The translations under genes were made by a program, and so were the position numbers. This document shows, in pieces, positions 25,011 through 34,077 of a stretch of 64,000 nt of DNA (position 1 is the first letter of the stretch; the number at the start of each line of letters is the position of its first letter). The notes below the pieces were generated by a model, which saw only the letters and a list, made by a program, of their open reading frames with translations, had not been told where the DNA came from and did not search any database. The DNA comes from Tunturibacter gelidoferens (GTDB taxonomy: Bacteria; Acidobacteriota; Terriglobia; Terriglobales; Acidobacteriaceae), in contig NZ_CP132938.1 of assembly GCF_040358255.1 (NCBI RefSeq), forward strand, positions 930,001 through 994,000. The letters run 5' to 3'.

Positions 25011-26354
25011 ATGGCTGAATCACCACAAAACTCGTCGCAACCAATCACGACGCCCGATCCCGTCGCTCCGGATCCGCTGATGACCGAGCCCGAAATCGTC
25101 AGCCCCATCGAACCCGATATTCCCCTCACTCCAAACCCACCCCCAGGCCGCCGCGCCGCCGCCACCTTCATCTTCTTCACCGTCACCCTCGACATGCTCG
25201 CCCTCGGCATGATCGCCCCCGTCCTCCCCCGCCTCATCGAAGGCTTTCTCCACGGCGACACCTCCTCAGCCGCCCGCATGCTCGGCCTCTTCGGAACCGT
25301 ATTCGCCGCCATGCAGTTCTTCTTCTCCCCCATCCTCGGCTCACTCTCCGACCGCTTCGGCCGCCGACCCGTCGTTCTTCTCTCCAACTTCGGCCTCGGC
25401 CTCGACTACATCCTCATGGCCTGGGCTCCCGCGCTCGGCTGGCTCTTCGTAGGCCGCGTCATCTCCGGACTCACCGCCTCCAGCATCCCCACCGCCATGG
25501 CCTACATGGCCGACGTCACCCCACGCGAGCGCCGCGCCGCAGCTTTCGGCATGTTGAACGCCGCATTCGGCATCGGCTTCGTACTCGGCCCCGCAATGGG
25601 CGGACTCTTGGGCAACATTAACCCACGCCTGCCATTCTGGGTTGCAGGCCTCCTCAGCCTCATCAACGGACTCTACGGCCTCTTCGTCCTTCCCGAGTCT
25701 CTCTCCCTCGCAAATCGAAGCCCCTTCTCCTGGGCACGCGCCAACCCCGTCGGCTCCCTCAACCTCTTAAAACGCGGCGGTATGCTCGCCATCTCCGGCG
25801 TCCTTCTCCTCGGCTACATCGCGCAGCAGTCGCTCATGAACGTCTACGTCATCTACGCCGACTATCGCTACCACTGGACCGACCGCACCGTCGGCTTCTC
25901 CCTCGCCACCATCGGCATCTTCACCGCCATCTACGGCGCTCTCCTGGTGAAGCGTGTGGTCGCAAAGTTCGGCGAGCGCGGTGCCATGACTCTCGGCCTC
26001 ATCGGCGGAGCCATCGGCTACTCCATGTTCGGCTTCTCAAAGACCGGCCTCATCTTCTGGCTCGGCATCCCGGTGCTCAACCTCATGTCCTTCACCTGGC
26101 CTTCCGCTCAGAGCGTCCTCTCCCGCAAGACCAGCCCCTCCGAACAGGGCCAGCTGCAAGGCGCCATCAACAGCCTGCGCGGCATCGCCGGCCTCATCGG
26201 CCCCGGCTTCTTCACCTACATCTTCAGCCAGTCCATCGGAGCCCACGCCATCGTCCGCATCCCTGGCACACCCTTCTACGTCGCCGCCTCCATGCTTCTC
26301 ATCGGCCTCATCCTCGCCCAATACGCTACGCGCCACTCCCAACCTGCCAGCTGA
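25011..26354 (+). CDS. Major facilitator transporter, TCR/Tet-type drug/H+ antiporter
   Basis: The 447-residue protein has a Pro-rich cytoplasmic N-terminus of about 45 residues, then twelve predicted helices. Motif A, GSLSDRFGRRPVVLL, lies between helices 2 and 3, and the fifth helix carries AFGIGFVLGPAMGG, typical of proton-drug antiporters. It is closest in pattern to the TetA/TCR group. The long disordered N-terminus is unusual for TetA. No TetR-type regulator is adjacent, so induction by a drug is not indicated. Confidence 0.88.
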   Translation: MAESPQNSSQPITTPDPVAPDPLMTEPEIVSPIEPDIPLTPNPPPGRRAAATFIFFTVTLDMLALGMIAPVLPRLIEGFLHGDTSSAARMLGLFGTVFAAMQFFFSPILGSLSDRFGRRPVVLLSNFGLGLDYILMAWAPALGWLFVGRVISGLTASSIPTAMAYMADVTPRERRAAAFGMLNAAFGIGFVLGPAMGGLLGNINPRLPFWVAGLLSLINGLYGLFVLPESLSLANRSPFSWARANPVGSLNLLKRGGMLAISGVLLLGYIAQQSLMNVYVIYADYRYHWTDRTVGFSLATIGIFTAIYGALLVKRVVAKFGERGAMTLGLIGGAIGYSMFGFSKTGLIFWLGIPVLNLMSFTWPSAQSVLSRKTSPSEQGQLQGAINSLRGIAGLIGPGFFTYIFSQSIGAHAIVRIPGTPFYVAASMLLIGLILAQYATRHSQPAS

Positions 26355-26387
26355 ATTCATCGGCAGCGGCGCCAAATTCTGACGCTC

Positions 26388-27071
26388 TCACTGAGTGGGC
26401 GAGTTTGCGTCCGCCTCCACGTCTATTTCGATCTCGACGTCCGGCGTCATTAACCCGCCCAGTTCCTCGAGATTATCGCGCGCGCCCATGCCGAAATCGG
26501 CGCGCTTCAGCCCCGCGGACCCATGGAACGCCATGCGCGCCGGCCTGCCAGGCTTCACATCAGAAAACGCCCCATTGAAGGTGAATGTCAGCGGCACCAC
26601 CCTGGTCACGCCGTGCATGGTCAGCGAGCCGTCCATCATCCAGGAGCCTCCAGCCACACGGCGAATGCCGCGACCGTGGTAGGTCATCGTCGGGAATCTC
26701 TTCACATCAAAGTAGACGGGGCTGCGAAGGTCCTCGTCGCGCTCGCTGATCTGCGTATTGATGCTGGAGACGTCGATCGTGACGTCGACACTGCAGGCGG
26801 CCAGGTCCTGCGATGCAGTAATGGTTCCCGCAACCTTGTCGAACCTGCCCCGCACCAGCCCCACCACATGGTGACGAGCACCGAAGTACGCGAAGCTATG
26901 GTCCGGATCGATCTTGTATATCCCCGGAGCGGGGAGCGCCTGCGCCACCGCAATCTTCTGGGCAGGTTGAGCGGAAGGATCTGCCGCAGCAACCTTGGTC
27001 GAAGGCGCCACGCAAATGGTAAAAAGCAACACGCCCATTGCGAATAAATTGAACAGTCTATTGAAGATCAT
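26388..27071 (-). CDS. YceI-like periplasmic protein
   Basis: The 227-residue protein has a signal peptide (to about residue 30) and a lipocalin-like YceI domain: GIYKIDPDHSFAYFGARH, the repeated beta strands VDVTIDVSSINTQISERDEDL, KRFPTMTYHGRGI, and LTMHGVTRVVPLTF near the end. YceI proteins bind polyisoprenoid lipids in a barrel. GGAG with a five-base spacer sets the start at 27071. It diverges from the CadC-like regulator gene across about 250 bp, which suggests a regulatory link that is not proven. Confidence 0.92.
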   Translation of the reverse strand: MIFNRLFNLFAMGVLLFTICVAPSTKVAAADPSAQPAQKIAVAQALPAPGIYKIDPDHSFAYFGARHHVVGLVRGRFDKVAGTITASQDLAACSVDVTIDVSSINTQISERDEDLRSPVYFDVKRFPTMTYHGRGIRRVAGGSWMMDGSLTMHGVTRVVPLTFTFNGAFSDVKPGRPARMAFHGSAGLKRADFGMGARDNLEELGGLMTPDVEIEIDVEADANSPTQ

Positions 27072-27319
27072 CTTTTCTCCATACTTGTTTGTCTGCGATT
27101 CGGGATGCAGCTGTACGGTACCCGGATGAGAGCCGGAAAGTCCTGAGCTCAGTCTGAAACACTCTGAATACTTCTGAAATGGAGTTGAACGGCGGTAGCA
27201 CAAGTAGGTAGCGCTGCTGGGCTCAACCCCGGCCCGAACGCAGCCAGCATCTCCTCGCGATGTTGTTACAATCAGCGAGCGCTTTTCCGCTTAGAACAAA
27301 GGACAATCACCAGTCCTGC

Positions 27320-28288
27320 ATGGAACGCCCGACTATGACAATGCTTCGCATCGGCGATTGGTCCGTCAATCCAGCATCCAGCCAGATTTCACGAGATGGA
27401 GAAACCGCTCGCGTAGAGGTGCGGACGATGCGGCTGCTGCTGTGCCTCGCCGAGCACGCCGGCAAGGTCGTCAGCATCGATGACCTGCTCAACCAGGTCT
27501 GGCCTGAAGTCACCGTCTCACCAGACTCCGTCTACCAGGCTGTGGCATCCCTCCGCCGTCTGCTCGGCGACGACCCCAAACAGCCCACCTACATCGCGAC
27601 AGTCCCGCGGCTAGGATACCGGATGGTAGCGACGGTCAGTCCCTGGGCCAATGAGACCGATGAACCCATCGCCCAATCCACCGCACAGCCGGGTTCTTCA
27701 TTGTCTTCAAACAGCGAACAACCGCCCCCGATCACCACCGATGCGCCGCCCCCAAGCCCACGCTCCAGAGTCGGCTTCGCGTGGGCTGCCGGCGCGGCAC
27801 TTTGCCTCGCACTCATCGGTGCCTTCCTGTTCCACAACAAGATCGCGAACAACCATCACGCAGCACCACCTGCCATTCTTCCGCGGCCACAGAAATCCAT
27901 CGCCGTGCTGCCGTTTCTCGACCTGACCGAGGGGATGAAAGAGGAGGAGTTCGCCGACGGCATGACCGAGGAGTTGATCGACAAACTCAGCAAGATCCCA
28001 GACCTTCAGGTGCCTGCCCCCACGGCCTCGTTCTACTTCAAGGGCAAGCAGATATCTGTCGCCGATATCGCAAAGACGCTCGGTGTCGCTTATGTGCTCG
28101 ATGGGAGCGTGCGCAAGTCGGGCGTCAGGCTGCGAGTAGCCGCACGGTTGGTTCGTGCAGACAATGGATATGTTGTCTGGTCTGAAACCTACGATCGGCC
28201 ATTCGACGACATCCTAATGGTCCAGGACGATATCGCCGGAGAAGTAACGAAAGCACTCAGGGCATCCACGGAATTTAAAGCACGATAG
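27320..28288 (+). CDS. CadC/ToxR-like membrane-bound transcription regulator with TolB-type periplasmic domain
   Basis: The 322-residue protein has an N-terminal winged helix of the OmpR/CadC class (LLNQVWPEVTVSPDSVYQAV, then PTYIATVPRLGYRMVA), a Pro/Ser-rich linker, one transmembrane helix near residues 155-175 (FAWAAGAALCLALIGAFLF), and a periplasmic FlgO/TolB N-terminal-like domain (SIAVLPFLDLTEG, ADGMTEELIDKLSKIPDL, YVLDGSVRKSGVRLRVAARL). The layout implies that a periplasmic signal controls a cytoplasmic DNA-binding domain. TPR repeats often found after this domain in Acidobacteria are absent. Start 27320 or 27335. Confidence 0.88.
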   Translation: MERPTMTMLRIGDWSVNPASSQISRDGETARVEVRTMRLLLCLAEHAGKVVSIDDLLNQVWPEVTVSPDSVYQAVASLRRLLGDDPKQPTYIATVPRLGYRMVATVSPWANETDEPIAQSTAQPGSSLSSNSEQPPPITTDAPPPSPRSRVGFAWAAGAALCLALIGAFLFHNKIANNHHAAPPAILPRPQKSIAVLPFLDLTEGMKEEEFADGMTEELIDKLSKIPDLQVPAPTASFYFKGKQISVADIAKTLGVAYVLDGSVRKSGVRLRVAARLVRADNGYVVWSETYDRPFDDILMVQDDIAGEVTKALRASTEFKAR

Positions 28289-28345
28289 TTCGGTTTGTCA
28301 GTAACTCGGAAACCGTCCCTGACAGCTCTCGTCAAATAACCATTC

Positions 28346-29746
28346 TCACTTCGCCACTTTCTTCACCGGCATCTTCAGCGACTTCACCAGCTGCTTCCAA
28401 TCCACCTCTGTCTGATCCGCGTACGCCTCCGCAAACGCACCTACTGCCTCATCAAACCGCGCCGAAGTCCCCACGTAGCCCGCCACCATCGCGCTATCCC
28501 CAGCCCGCGCATGCCCCCTCGCCAGCATCTCGCCGCATACCCCCGCATACTCCAGCAACCCGGCGGCCTTCAGATCCTCCAGCTGAATCGAAGCCTTGTG
28601 GTCGTTCAACTGCCTCACCAGGTAGTCTCTGCCCTCCATCGTCGTCCATCCCAGAAACGGATCGGACTGCAGCTGCATCGCACGCTCTCCATTCACCACA
28701 CGCTGTCCCTGATGCTGCTTTCCTCTCCTTCCCTTCAGAGCTCCGGCGACGTAAGGCGCATATCCCGAAGCAACCTCCTCCTTGATCTGCAGAAACAGAG
28801 GATCCTTCACCCCATTTCCCTCCATCAACACCACGTAGTCCCGCAGCCCCACCGACCCCGTCCCCACCACCTTGAACGCCACATCCATCGGCCGGTACTG
28901 CGCCAGAAAATGCCTGCGCTCCGGCTGCAGACTCTCCGCATAGATCGCGAGCGATCCAACCACCTGCTCCGCCAGCGCTCCCGTCACCCGCTTTAGGTTC
29001 GGCGGAATCGTCCGAAACACCCGCTGCGGCCGCTCCGAACTCTTCGCCGCACCCTTCACCGTCTTGACGCCCTTCTTCTTCACCACTGAAGGCCGCCCTT
29101 CCACCTCCGTCAACGTCAGCAGCGTATGCATCGGCGTAGCCCTCTCCGCCATCCGCAAAATCCCCGCCACCGGCGACACATTTCCCAGCCGATGCACCTG
29201 GTACTTCGCCACCTCCAGCACCGGCATTCGCGCAAACGAGTGCATCATCGTCCGGTACCGCTCCAGAAACACCGCCGCGGCCTCCCTGCAATGCAGATTC
29301 TTCGCGCCCGCCGCACGCCCCGCCAGCACCAGGCTCGTCGCCATCCGTTTCACATCCCACTCAAACGGCGCAACAATCGTCTCGTCGAAATCATTAATAT
29401 CGAACACCAGCCGCCCATCCGGTGCCGCAAACGCGCCCAGATTCCTTACATGCGCGTCGCCGCACAGCTGATTGCAGATGCCCGTATTACCCACCAGCGA
29501 CAGGTCATACGCCATCACCGGCACCGCCCCGCGAAAGTACCCAAACGGCGACGCCGCCATCAACTCGTTCTTCAGCGCCACCAACGTCGGCACCCGTCCC
29601 CGCGTCGACACCTCCAGCAGCTTCAGTGGACTCTCCCGCCGCTGCTTCGCCGTCCACGTCTTATGGTGCAGCCGCTTCATCTGCTTCCGCCGCTCCCGTC
29701 CGAAGGCATAGCGTTCCCTCGCGCTCACCAGCTGCGTCTTGTCCAT
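28346..29746 (-). CDS. DUF2252 family protein
   Basis: The 466-residue protein carries the DUF2252 signatures CGDAHVRNLGAFAAPDG and VFDINDFDETIVAPFEWDVKR around residues 95-135, and later FKVVGTGSVGLRDYVVLMEG. The GDAHVRN and FDINDFD motifs resemble the catalytic and metal loops of aminoglycoside-phosphotransferase-like kinases, so a kinase fold is likely; the substrate is unknown. GGAGGAGG lies directly upstream of the ATG at 29746. The C-terminus is very basic (SLKMPVKKVAK). Confidence 0.88.
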   Translation of the reverse strand: MDKTQLVSARERYAFGRERRKQMKRLHHKTWTAKQRRESPLKLLEVSTRGRVPTLVALKNELMAASPFGYFRGAVPVMAYDLSLVGNTGICNQLCGDAHVRNLGAFAAPDGRLVFDINDFDETIVAPFEWDVKRMATSLVLAGRAAGAKNLHCREAAAVFLERYRTMMHSFARMPVLEVAKYQVHRLGNVSPVAGILRMAERATPMHTLLTLTEVEGRPSVVKKKGVKTVKGAAKSSERPQRVFRTIPPNLKRVTGALAEQVVGSLAIYAESLQPERRHFLAQYRPMDVAFKVVGTGSVGLRDYVVLMEGNGVKDPLFLQIKEEVASGYAPYVAGALKGRRGKQHQGQRVVNGERAMQLQSDPFLGWTTMEGRDYLVRQLNDHKASIQLEDLKAAGLLEYAGVCGEMLARGHARAGDSAMVAGYVGTSARFDEAVGAFAEAYADQTEVDWKQLVKSLKMPVKKVAK

Positions 29747-29899
29747 CGATCCTCCTCCAACCAATCTGCAACCCAATCTGCAAACAAGAGTCTAGCCTAC
29801 GCTCGACGCAATAAACCGCCGCCCATCAGCACGCTTGATGTATTCTTGCCCGCATAAGCGCAGAGCATCCATCAGGTCCCACGAGGTCTTACAACTCCC

Positions 29900-31726
29900 A
29901 TGTCCCGCGCTCGCACTACCGAGATCCCCAGGGTTGAGCCTCTCCTCGTGCTCGCCGTCATCGTCCTCATCCTTTACTTTGCGCGCGAGCTCCTCATCCC
30001 CCTCACCTTCGCGCTCACACTGTCGTTCCTGCTCGCCCCCGCCGTCAGCCGCCTGGAAACCCGCCGAGTTCCACGCGTTCTCGCCGTCGCCCTCATCGGC
30101 ATCCTCGCCTTCCTCAGCATCTTCAGCATCGGCTACGTCGTCGCCCGCCAGCTGCTCAACGTAGCCCGCACCCTCCCCGCCTACCGCCTCAACATCCAGC
30201 AGAAGATGGCCACCGTCCACTCTCCCGCCGAACAGTCCCTCGAAAAGGCCTTCACCGCCGTAGAAGACATCAGCGGCGACATCACCCCCTCATCGCCCAC
30301 GCCCCTCGCGCAATCCCCCGTACAAGTTCAGCCCGTCCGCGTCATCGACCCCGACCGCACCCAGCTCCAAACCACCACCGAGCTGCTCATGCGCTTCCTT
30401 CGTCCCATCGGAACCGTCGGTGTCGTCATCGTCTTCACCATCTACCTCCTCATGAAGCGCGAGGACCTCCGACACCGCATCCTCCTGCTCGCCGGCATGG
30501 GCCGAATCAACCTCATGACCCAGGCCCTGCAGGAGGCCGCCACCCGCATCAGCCAATATCTCCTCTTTCAACTCGCCGTCAACGCAGCCTACGGTTTCCT
30601 CTTCGGCGGAGGCCTCTACCTCATCGGCGTACCCAATGCTTTCCTATGGGGAGTCCTCGCCGGCATCCTCCGCATCGTCCCCTACGTCGGCACCGCCACC
30701 AGCCTCGCCCTTCCCCTCATCGTCTCCGTCGCCATCTCCACTACCTGGTGGCCGCCCATCCTCATCCTCTGCCTCTTCCTCGCGCTCGAGCTCTCCGCCA
30801 CCAACTTCGTCGAACCCTGGCTCTACAGCACCCGCACCGGCATCTCATCCCTCGCACTCCTCGCCATGGCCATCTTCTGGGCGCTCCTCTGGGGATGGCC
30901 CGGCCTCATCCTCTCCACCCCGCTCACCGTCTGCATCGTCGTCATGGGCCGGCACGTCCCACAGCTGTCCTTCCTCCACACCCTCCTCGGCACCGACGCC
31001 GAGCTCTCTGCCGAGGCCCTCTTCTACGAACGCCTCCTCGCCATGGATCAGCGCGAAGCCCGCGCCGTCGCCAACCGCTTCCTCGACGGCAAACCGCTCG
31101 TCGAGCTCTACGACTCCGTCCTCATTCCCGCTCTCGCCCTCGTCGAGCAGGACCGCCACCAAGGCAACCTCGACGACAAGCGCTCAGACTTCTTCTTCCT
31201 CACCATCGGCGAAATCGTCGCCGAACTCACCGACTACCACCAGAAAGAGCCTGCGAACGCCACCCCCGCGACCGCACCACGCCTCTCACGCACCATCGAA
31301 AAAGAGTTCGCCGTCATCTGCATCTCCGTCAGCGACCAGGCCGACGAGCTCACCACCCTCATGCTCGTCCAGCTCATGGAGCGAGCCTCCCATCAAACCC
31401 TCCTGCTCTCCGCTGCCTCCGTCTCCAGCGAGATCCTCGACTCCCTCGCCTCCGAGCCCGACACCGTCGTCTTCATCTCAGCGCTTCCACCCTTCGCCTT
31501 CTCGCAAGCCCGAGCCATCTGCCAGCGTGTCCGCTCTCATCTTCCCAACAACCGCATCGTCGTCGGACTCTGGAACACTGCCAACGACCCCGACCAGACT
31601 GCCGAACAATCCATCGAGCGCTTCGGAAGCGGCAAACCCAACGTAGTGGTCAACACCCTCGCCCAAGCCCTTCATCAGATAACCCACTGGCACCACCAAC
31701 ACCACAGTCAATACATGCGCTTCTAA
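29900..31726 (+). CDS. AI-2E family permease with extra C-terminal cytosolic domain
   Basis: Residues about 12-355 form the eight-helix AI-2E/PerM permease domain: LILYFARELLIPLTFALTL at the start, GVLAGILRIVPYVGTATSLA and LILSTPLTVCIVVMGRHVP near the end. The family includes the putative AI-2 exporter TqsA, sodium-proton antiporters and proteins of unknown substrate. About 250 residues follow, first helical, then an alpha/beta domain from about 466 (FAVICISVSDQADEL, VVFISALPPFAF, NNRIVVGLWN) resembling a B12-binding-like Rossmann fold but without the DxHxxG cobalamin motif. The C-terminus may be regulatory. A TTGCYG satellite follows the stop codon. Confidence 0.87.
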   Translation: MSRARTTEIPRVEPLLVLAVIVLILYFARELLIPLTFALTLSFLLAPAVSRLETRRVPRVLAVALIGILAFLSIFSIGYVVARQLLNVARTLPAYRLNIQQKMATVHSPAEQSLEKAFTAVEDISGDITPSSPTPLAQSPVQVQPVRVIDPDRTQLQTTTELLMRFLRPIGTVGVVIVFTIYLLMKREDLRHRILLLAGMGRINLMTQALQEAATRISQYLLFQLAVNAAYGFLFGGGLYLIGVPNAFLWGVLAGILRIVPYVGTATSLALPLIVSVAISTTWWPPILILCLFLALELSATNFVEPWLYSTRTGISSLALLAMAIFWALLWGWPGLILSTPLTVCIVVMGRHVPQLSFLHTLLGTDAELSAEALFYERLLAMDQREARAVANRFLDGKPLVELYDSVLIPALALVEQDRHQGNLDDKRSDFFFLTIGEIVAELTDYHQKEPANATPATAPRLSRTIEKEFAVICISVSDQADELTTLMLVQLMERASHQTLLLSAASVSSEILDSLASEPDTVVFISALPPFAFSQARAICQRVRSHLPNNRIVVGLWNTANDPDQTAEQSIERFGSGKPNVVVNTLAQALHQITHWHHQHHSQYMRF

Positions 31727-31754
31727 AAAACCTCGTACCTCCCACAGTTGCAAA

Positions 31755-31897
31755 GCCGCTGCCACTGCTGTTGCTGTTGCCGTTGCTGTTGCTGTTGCTG
31801 TTGCCGTTGCTGTTGCTGTTGCTGTTGCCGTTGCCGCCGCTGTTGCCCTTGCCCTTGCTTTTGCCGTTGCCGTTGCCGCCGCTGTTGCCGTTGCCGG
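31755..31897. repeat. Hexanucleotide microsatellite (TTGCTG/TTGCCG)n
   Basis: About 140 bp consist of three- and six-base units of TTGCTG, TTGCCG and GCCGCTG with few interruptions. It lies between the convergent AI-2E permease and CADD-like genes. All frames on both strands stay open across it, giving artificial reading frames of alternating Ala-Thr, Asn-Ser or Cys-Arg, none with a ribosome site. It is probably non-coding and prone to length change. Confidence 0.85.
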
Positions 31898-31906
31898 TTT
31901 TTTTGT

Positions 31907-31941
31907 TGTCATTCCGCAGCGCAGCGGAGGAATCTGCTGTT
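31907..31941. repeat. GTCATTCCG...CGGAGGAATCTGC dispersed repeat, copy 1
   Basis: TTGTCATTCCGCAGCGCAGC is followed by GGAGGAATCTGC. The same start and end occur at 54853-54893 with a slightly longer middle. This short structured motif is, from memory, frequent between genes in Acidobacteria and other soil bacteria. Confidence 0.6.
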
Positions 31942-31983
31942 GCCTTTCGTTGTGAAAAAAGAAAACTCGCGAATCCTTCCAAC

Positions 31984-32019
31984 ACAAAGAAAAAGGACCA
32001 GACACCCTCGCCTGGTCCT
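31984..32019 (-). terminator. Terminator of the CADD-like gene
   Basis: On the minus strand AGGACCAG and CTGGTCCT form an eight-base stem around a ten-base loop, followed by TTTTTCTTTG. It lies just downstream of the CADD-like stop codon at 32042. On the plus strand no T tract follows, so it should serve only the minus-strand gene. Confidence 0.7.
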
Positions 32020-32041
32020 CATCATTCAAGCAAATAACTCC

Positions 32042-32749
32042 TTAGTTAACCGCCAGCCGCTGCCGCTCCACACCATCCAGAGCAACCCAGAGCGCCTTCG
32101 CCGCCCGCTCTCCAGCCGCCAGCACCGCCTCTTCGTCCTCAGGCGAGCCCGCAAGTTGCTTATCAATCAACTCCCGCCAAACACTCGCATGAGCAACGTC
32201 AGCCGTCTGGTGCAGCGTAAAGTACCGCGCCGCCGCACCCTCGGTCCCATAGTGCTCCGCAAGCCCCTCCGCCTTGGTCGTAGCGATTGCAGGCACCTTC
32301 GACTCATACGCATACAGCGCCGCCATCGCAGCCGAAGCCCTCTCCTCCTGCATCAGCTCGCGGAACGTAGCCATCAGCGCTGTCATCTCCGGCTGAACCG
32401 CGCGCCCCTCAACCTCATCGCGAGTCGCACCCATACCGGCAGCAAAGTCCATCCACAAATCGCTATGCGGACGAGCTGTAGCCGCATCCACGCCCTCTTC
32501 CTCAGCCAGATTGCGCAGAACCTCACGCCGCATCTCTCCATCCGGCAGCCGCGAGTGCAGCGCACTCAGATAAGTCGGAAACGCCGACACATGGTGCCAG
32601 TACTCCGCCGCATACTCCCGCAGATCCTCACGTGTCAGCTCACCCTTCGACCACGCCTGATAAAACGGATGCTGCAACAAGTTGAACGGAGCAACACGCT
32701 CCTCGAAACGGCTCCAGAACCCAGCACTCCCAAACTCGATCGCAGACAT
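32042..32749 (-). CDS. CADD-like diiron protein, candidate self-sacrificing p-aminobenzoate synthase
   Basis: The 235-residue helical protein of the TenA/PqqC/heme-oxygenase-like fold matches the CADD group, not TenA or PqqC. It has HPFYQAWSKGELTREDLREY, AEYWHHVSAFPTYLSALHSR, AALYAYESKVP and HQTADVAHA. By comparison with the chlamydial CADD sequence as I remember it, the metal ligands correspond to Glu84 or Glu85, His95, Glu149, His180, Asp184 and His187. The tyrosine consumed as substrate corresponds to Tyr30 and the essential lysine to Lys159. Chlamydial CADD makes pABA for folate. GGAG with eight-base spacing sets the start at 32749. A terminator follows; folK lies 3.8 kb away. Confidence 0.8.
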   Translation of the reverse strand: MSAIEFGSAGFWSRFEERVAPFNLLQHPFYQAWSKGELTREDLREYAAEYWHHVSAFPTYLSALHSRLPDGEMRREVLRNLAEEEGVDAATARPHSDLWMDFAAGMGATRDEVEGRAVQPEMTALMATFRELMQEERASAAMAALYAYESKVPAIATTKAEGLAEHYGTEGAAARYFTLHQTADVAHASVWRELIDKQLAGSPEDEEAVLAAGERAAKALWVALDGVERQRLAVN

Positions 32750-33027
32750 AATCAAAGCTCCATTCAAAAAATTCGCAAGCGAGCAGAACCGCCCGCGAGG
32801 ATTCTCAGAGTGTACCCCGGCATACCCCCGGCACAAAGTCCGTCCCCCACACGATGGATAGAAAAACCATCCTTTGAGTTGAAGACAGCACCCGCGTGGG
32901 CGCATAAACTCCCTCGTGACCAGGGTATACGAATCTCTTCGCAGCCAGGCTTCGCAGTCACACGATGACCGCTAAGCTCCGCAAGAAGTCGTGCGTATGC
33001 TTTCCTCTCACGACACGGAGAACGACC

Positions 33028-34077
33028 ATGACTTCGAATCACGCGCCAGCATCGTCCGGGTCTAAAAACCCGCAACCAAGGCGCCTGCCGCTCCTCTTCT
33101 CCCGTCGCCGATTCATCCTCGCCGAACGCAGCCCCAGACCCAAAGGGCGGAAGGCCACCCTTCCCGCCTGTCTTACATTCCTGTCTATGCTCTGCCCATC
33201 GCTTCACGCCCAGACCATCGACGACGGCATCATGCTGGCGAAGAGGTCCCTCTGTGCAGGCGCCCTCTACACGCACGACAGTTGGGACAACTACTGGCAG
33301 GGGAACCTCCAACGCGTCAACGGAAACATCGGCACCATCACGACGCAGACCGTCACCATGGCAGCCAACTACGGCGTGACCAGCCGACTCGACTTCATCA
33401 TCAACGTTCCCTACGTTTGGACCGACGCAAGCAAGGGCGTTCTCCACGGCCAGTCCGGATTTCAGGACCTCACCCTCGCAGCAAAGTACAAACTCCTCAG
33501 CATTCCCGTCGGCAAATTCGGCGCGCTACGAGCGATCGCCGTGCTCTCGGGCACCCTCCCCATGACCAACTACACCCCCGACCTTCAACCGCTCTCGCTC
33601 GGCACCAACAGCAAGACTCTCTCCGGACGCGCCACCTTGAACTATCTGGGCAGGCGTGGCCTCTATCTCAACGGCACCGCCGCCTACAACTTCCGCGGCA
33701 ACGTAACGCTCGACCGCTCCAGCTACTACACCAACGGACAGCTCTATCTCAGCAATCAGGTCGCGATGCCCAACCTCTTCAACTACGGCACCAGCGTCGG
33801 CTATCGCAAAAACGACGTTTCGCTCTTAGGCGACTTCTCCGTACAGCAAGCCCGCGGAGGCGGTGACATCCGCCCTCAGGATATGCCCTTCGTCTCCAAC
33901 CGCACCAACTTCTCCAAAGCAGGCGCAACGATCAAGGTCCCGGTCCCGAAAGTAAGAGCCCTTCAGTACTGGTTCATCTACTCCAACACCTTTCAAGGCC
34001 GCAACGTTGGACAAGCCAACACCTTCACCACCGGCCTCATGTATACCCTTCCTTTCGAAAAGCGAGCCACCCCGTGA
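33028..34077 (+). CDS. Outer-membrane beta-barrel protein, transporter-like
   Basis: The 349-residue protein has a long basic N-terminus, a signal-like segment (ATLPACLTFLSMLCPSLHAQ, about 43-62), and then about a dozen amphipathic strands with alternating aromatic and polar residues (MAANYGVTSRLDFIINVPYVW, FQDLTLAAKYKLL, LQYWFIYSNTFQG, FTTGLMYTLPF), as in outer-membrane barrels of the phenol-degradation MetA/alginate-export kind. Substrate unknown. GGAG with seven-base spacing supports the ATG at 33028. The next gene begins in its last codons (GTGA overlap), so the two are coupled. The 60-residue leader is long for a signal peptide, and the start could be internal. Confidence 0.7.
   Translation: MTSNHAPASSGSKNPQPRRLPLLFSRRRFILAERSPRPKGRKATLPACLTFLSMLCPSLHAQTIDDGIMLAKRSLCAGALYTHDSWDNYWQGNLQRVNGNIGTITTQTVTMAANYGVTSRLDFIINVPYVWTDASKGVLHGQSGFQDLTLAAKYKLLSIPVGKFGALRAIAVLSGTLPMTNYTPDLQPLSLGTNSKTLSGRATLNYLGRRGLYLNGTAAYNFRGNVTLDRSSYYTNGQLYLSNQVAMPNLFNYGTSVGYRKNDVSLLGDFSVQQARGGGDIRPQDMPFVSNRTNFSKAGATIKVPVPKVRALQYWFIYSNTFQGRNVGQANTFTTGLMYTLPFEKRATP

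Noticed and set aside
30646..32037. 463-codon Arg/His-rich open frame on the plus strand
   Set aside because: It is a frame shadow of the AI-2E permease gene, with GC-driven composition and no start signal.
31748..32968. Long Cys/Arg-rich open frame over the satellite and antisense to the CADD-like gene
   Set aside because: It exists because the satellite lacks stop codons; no ribosome site and no domain, and the antisense CADD-like gene is well supported.
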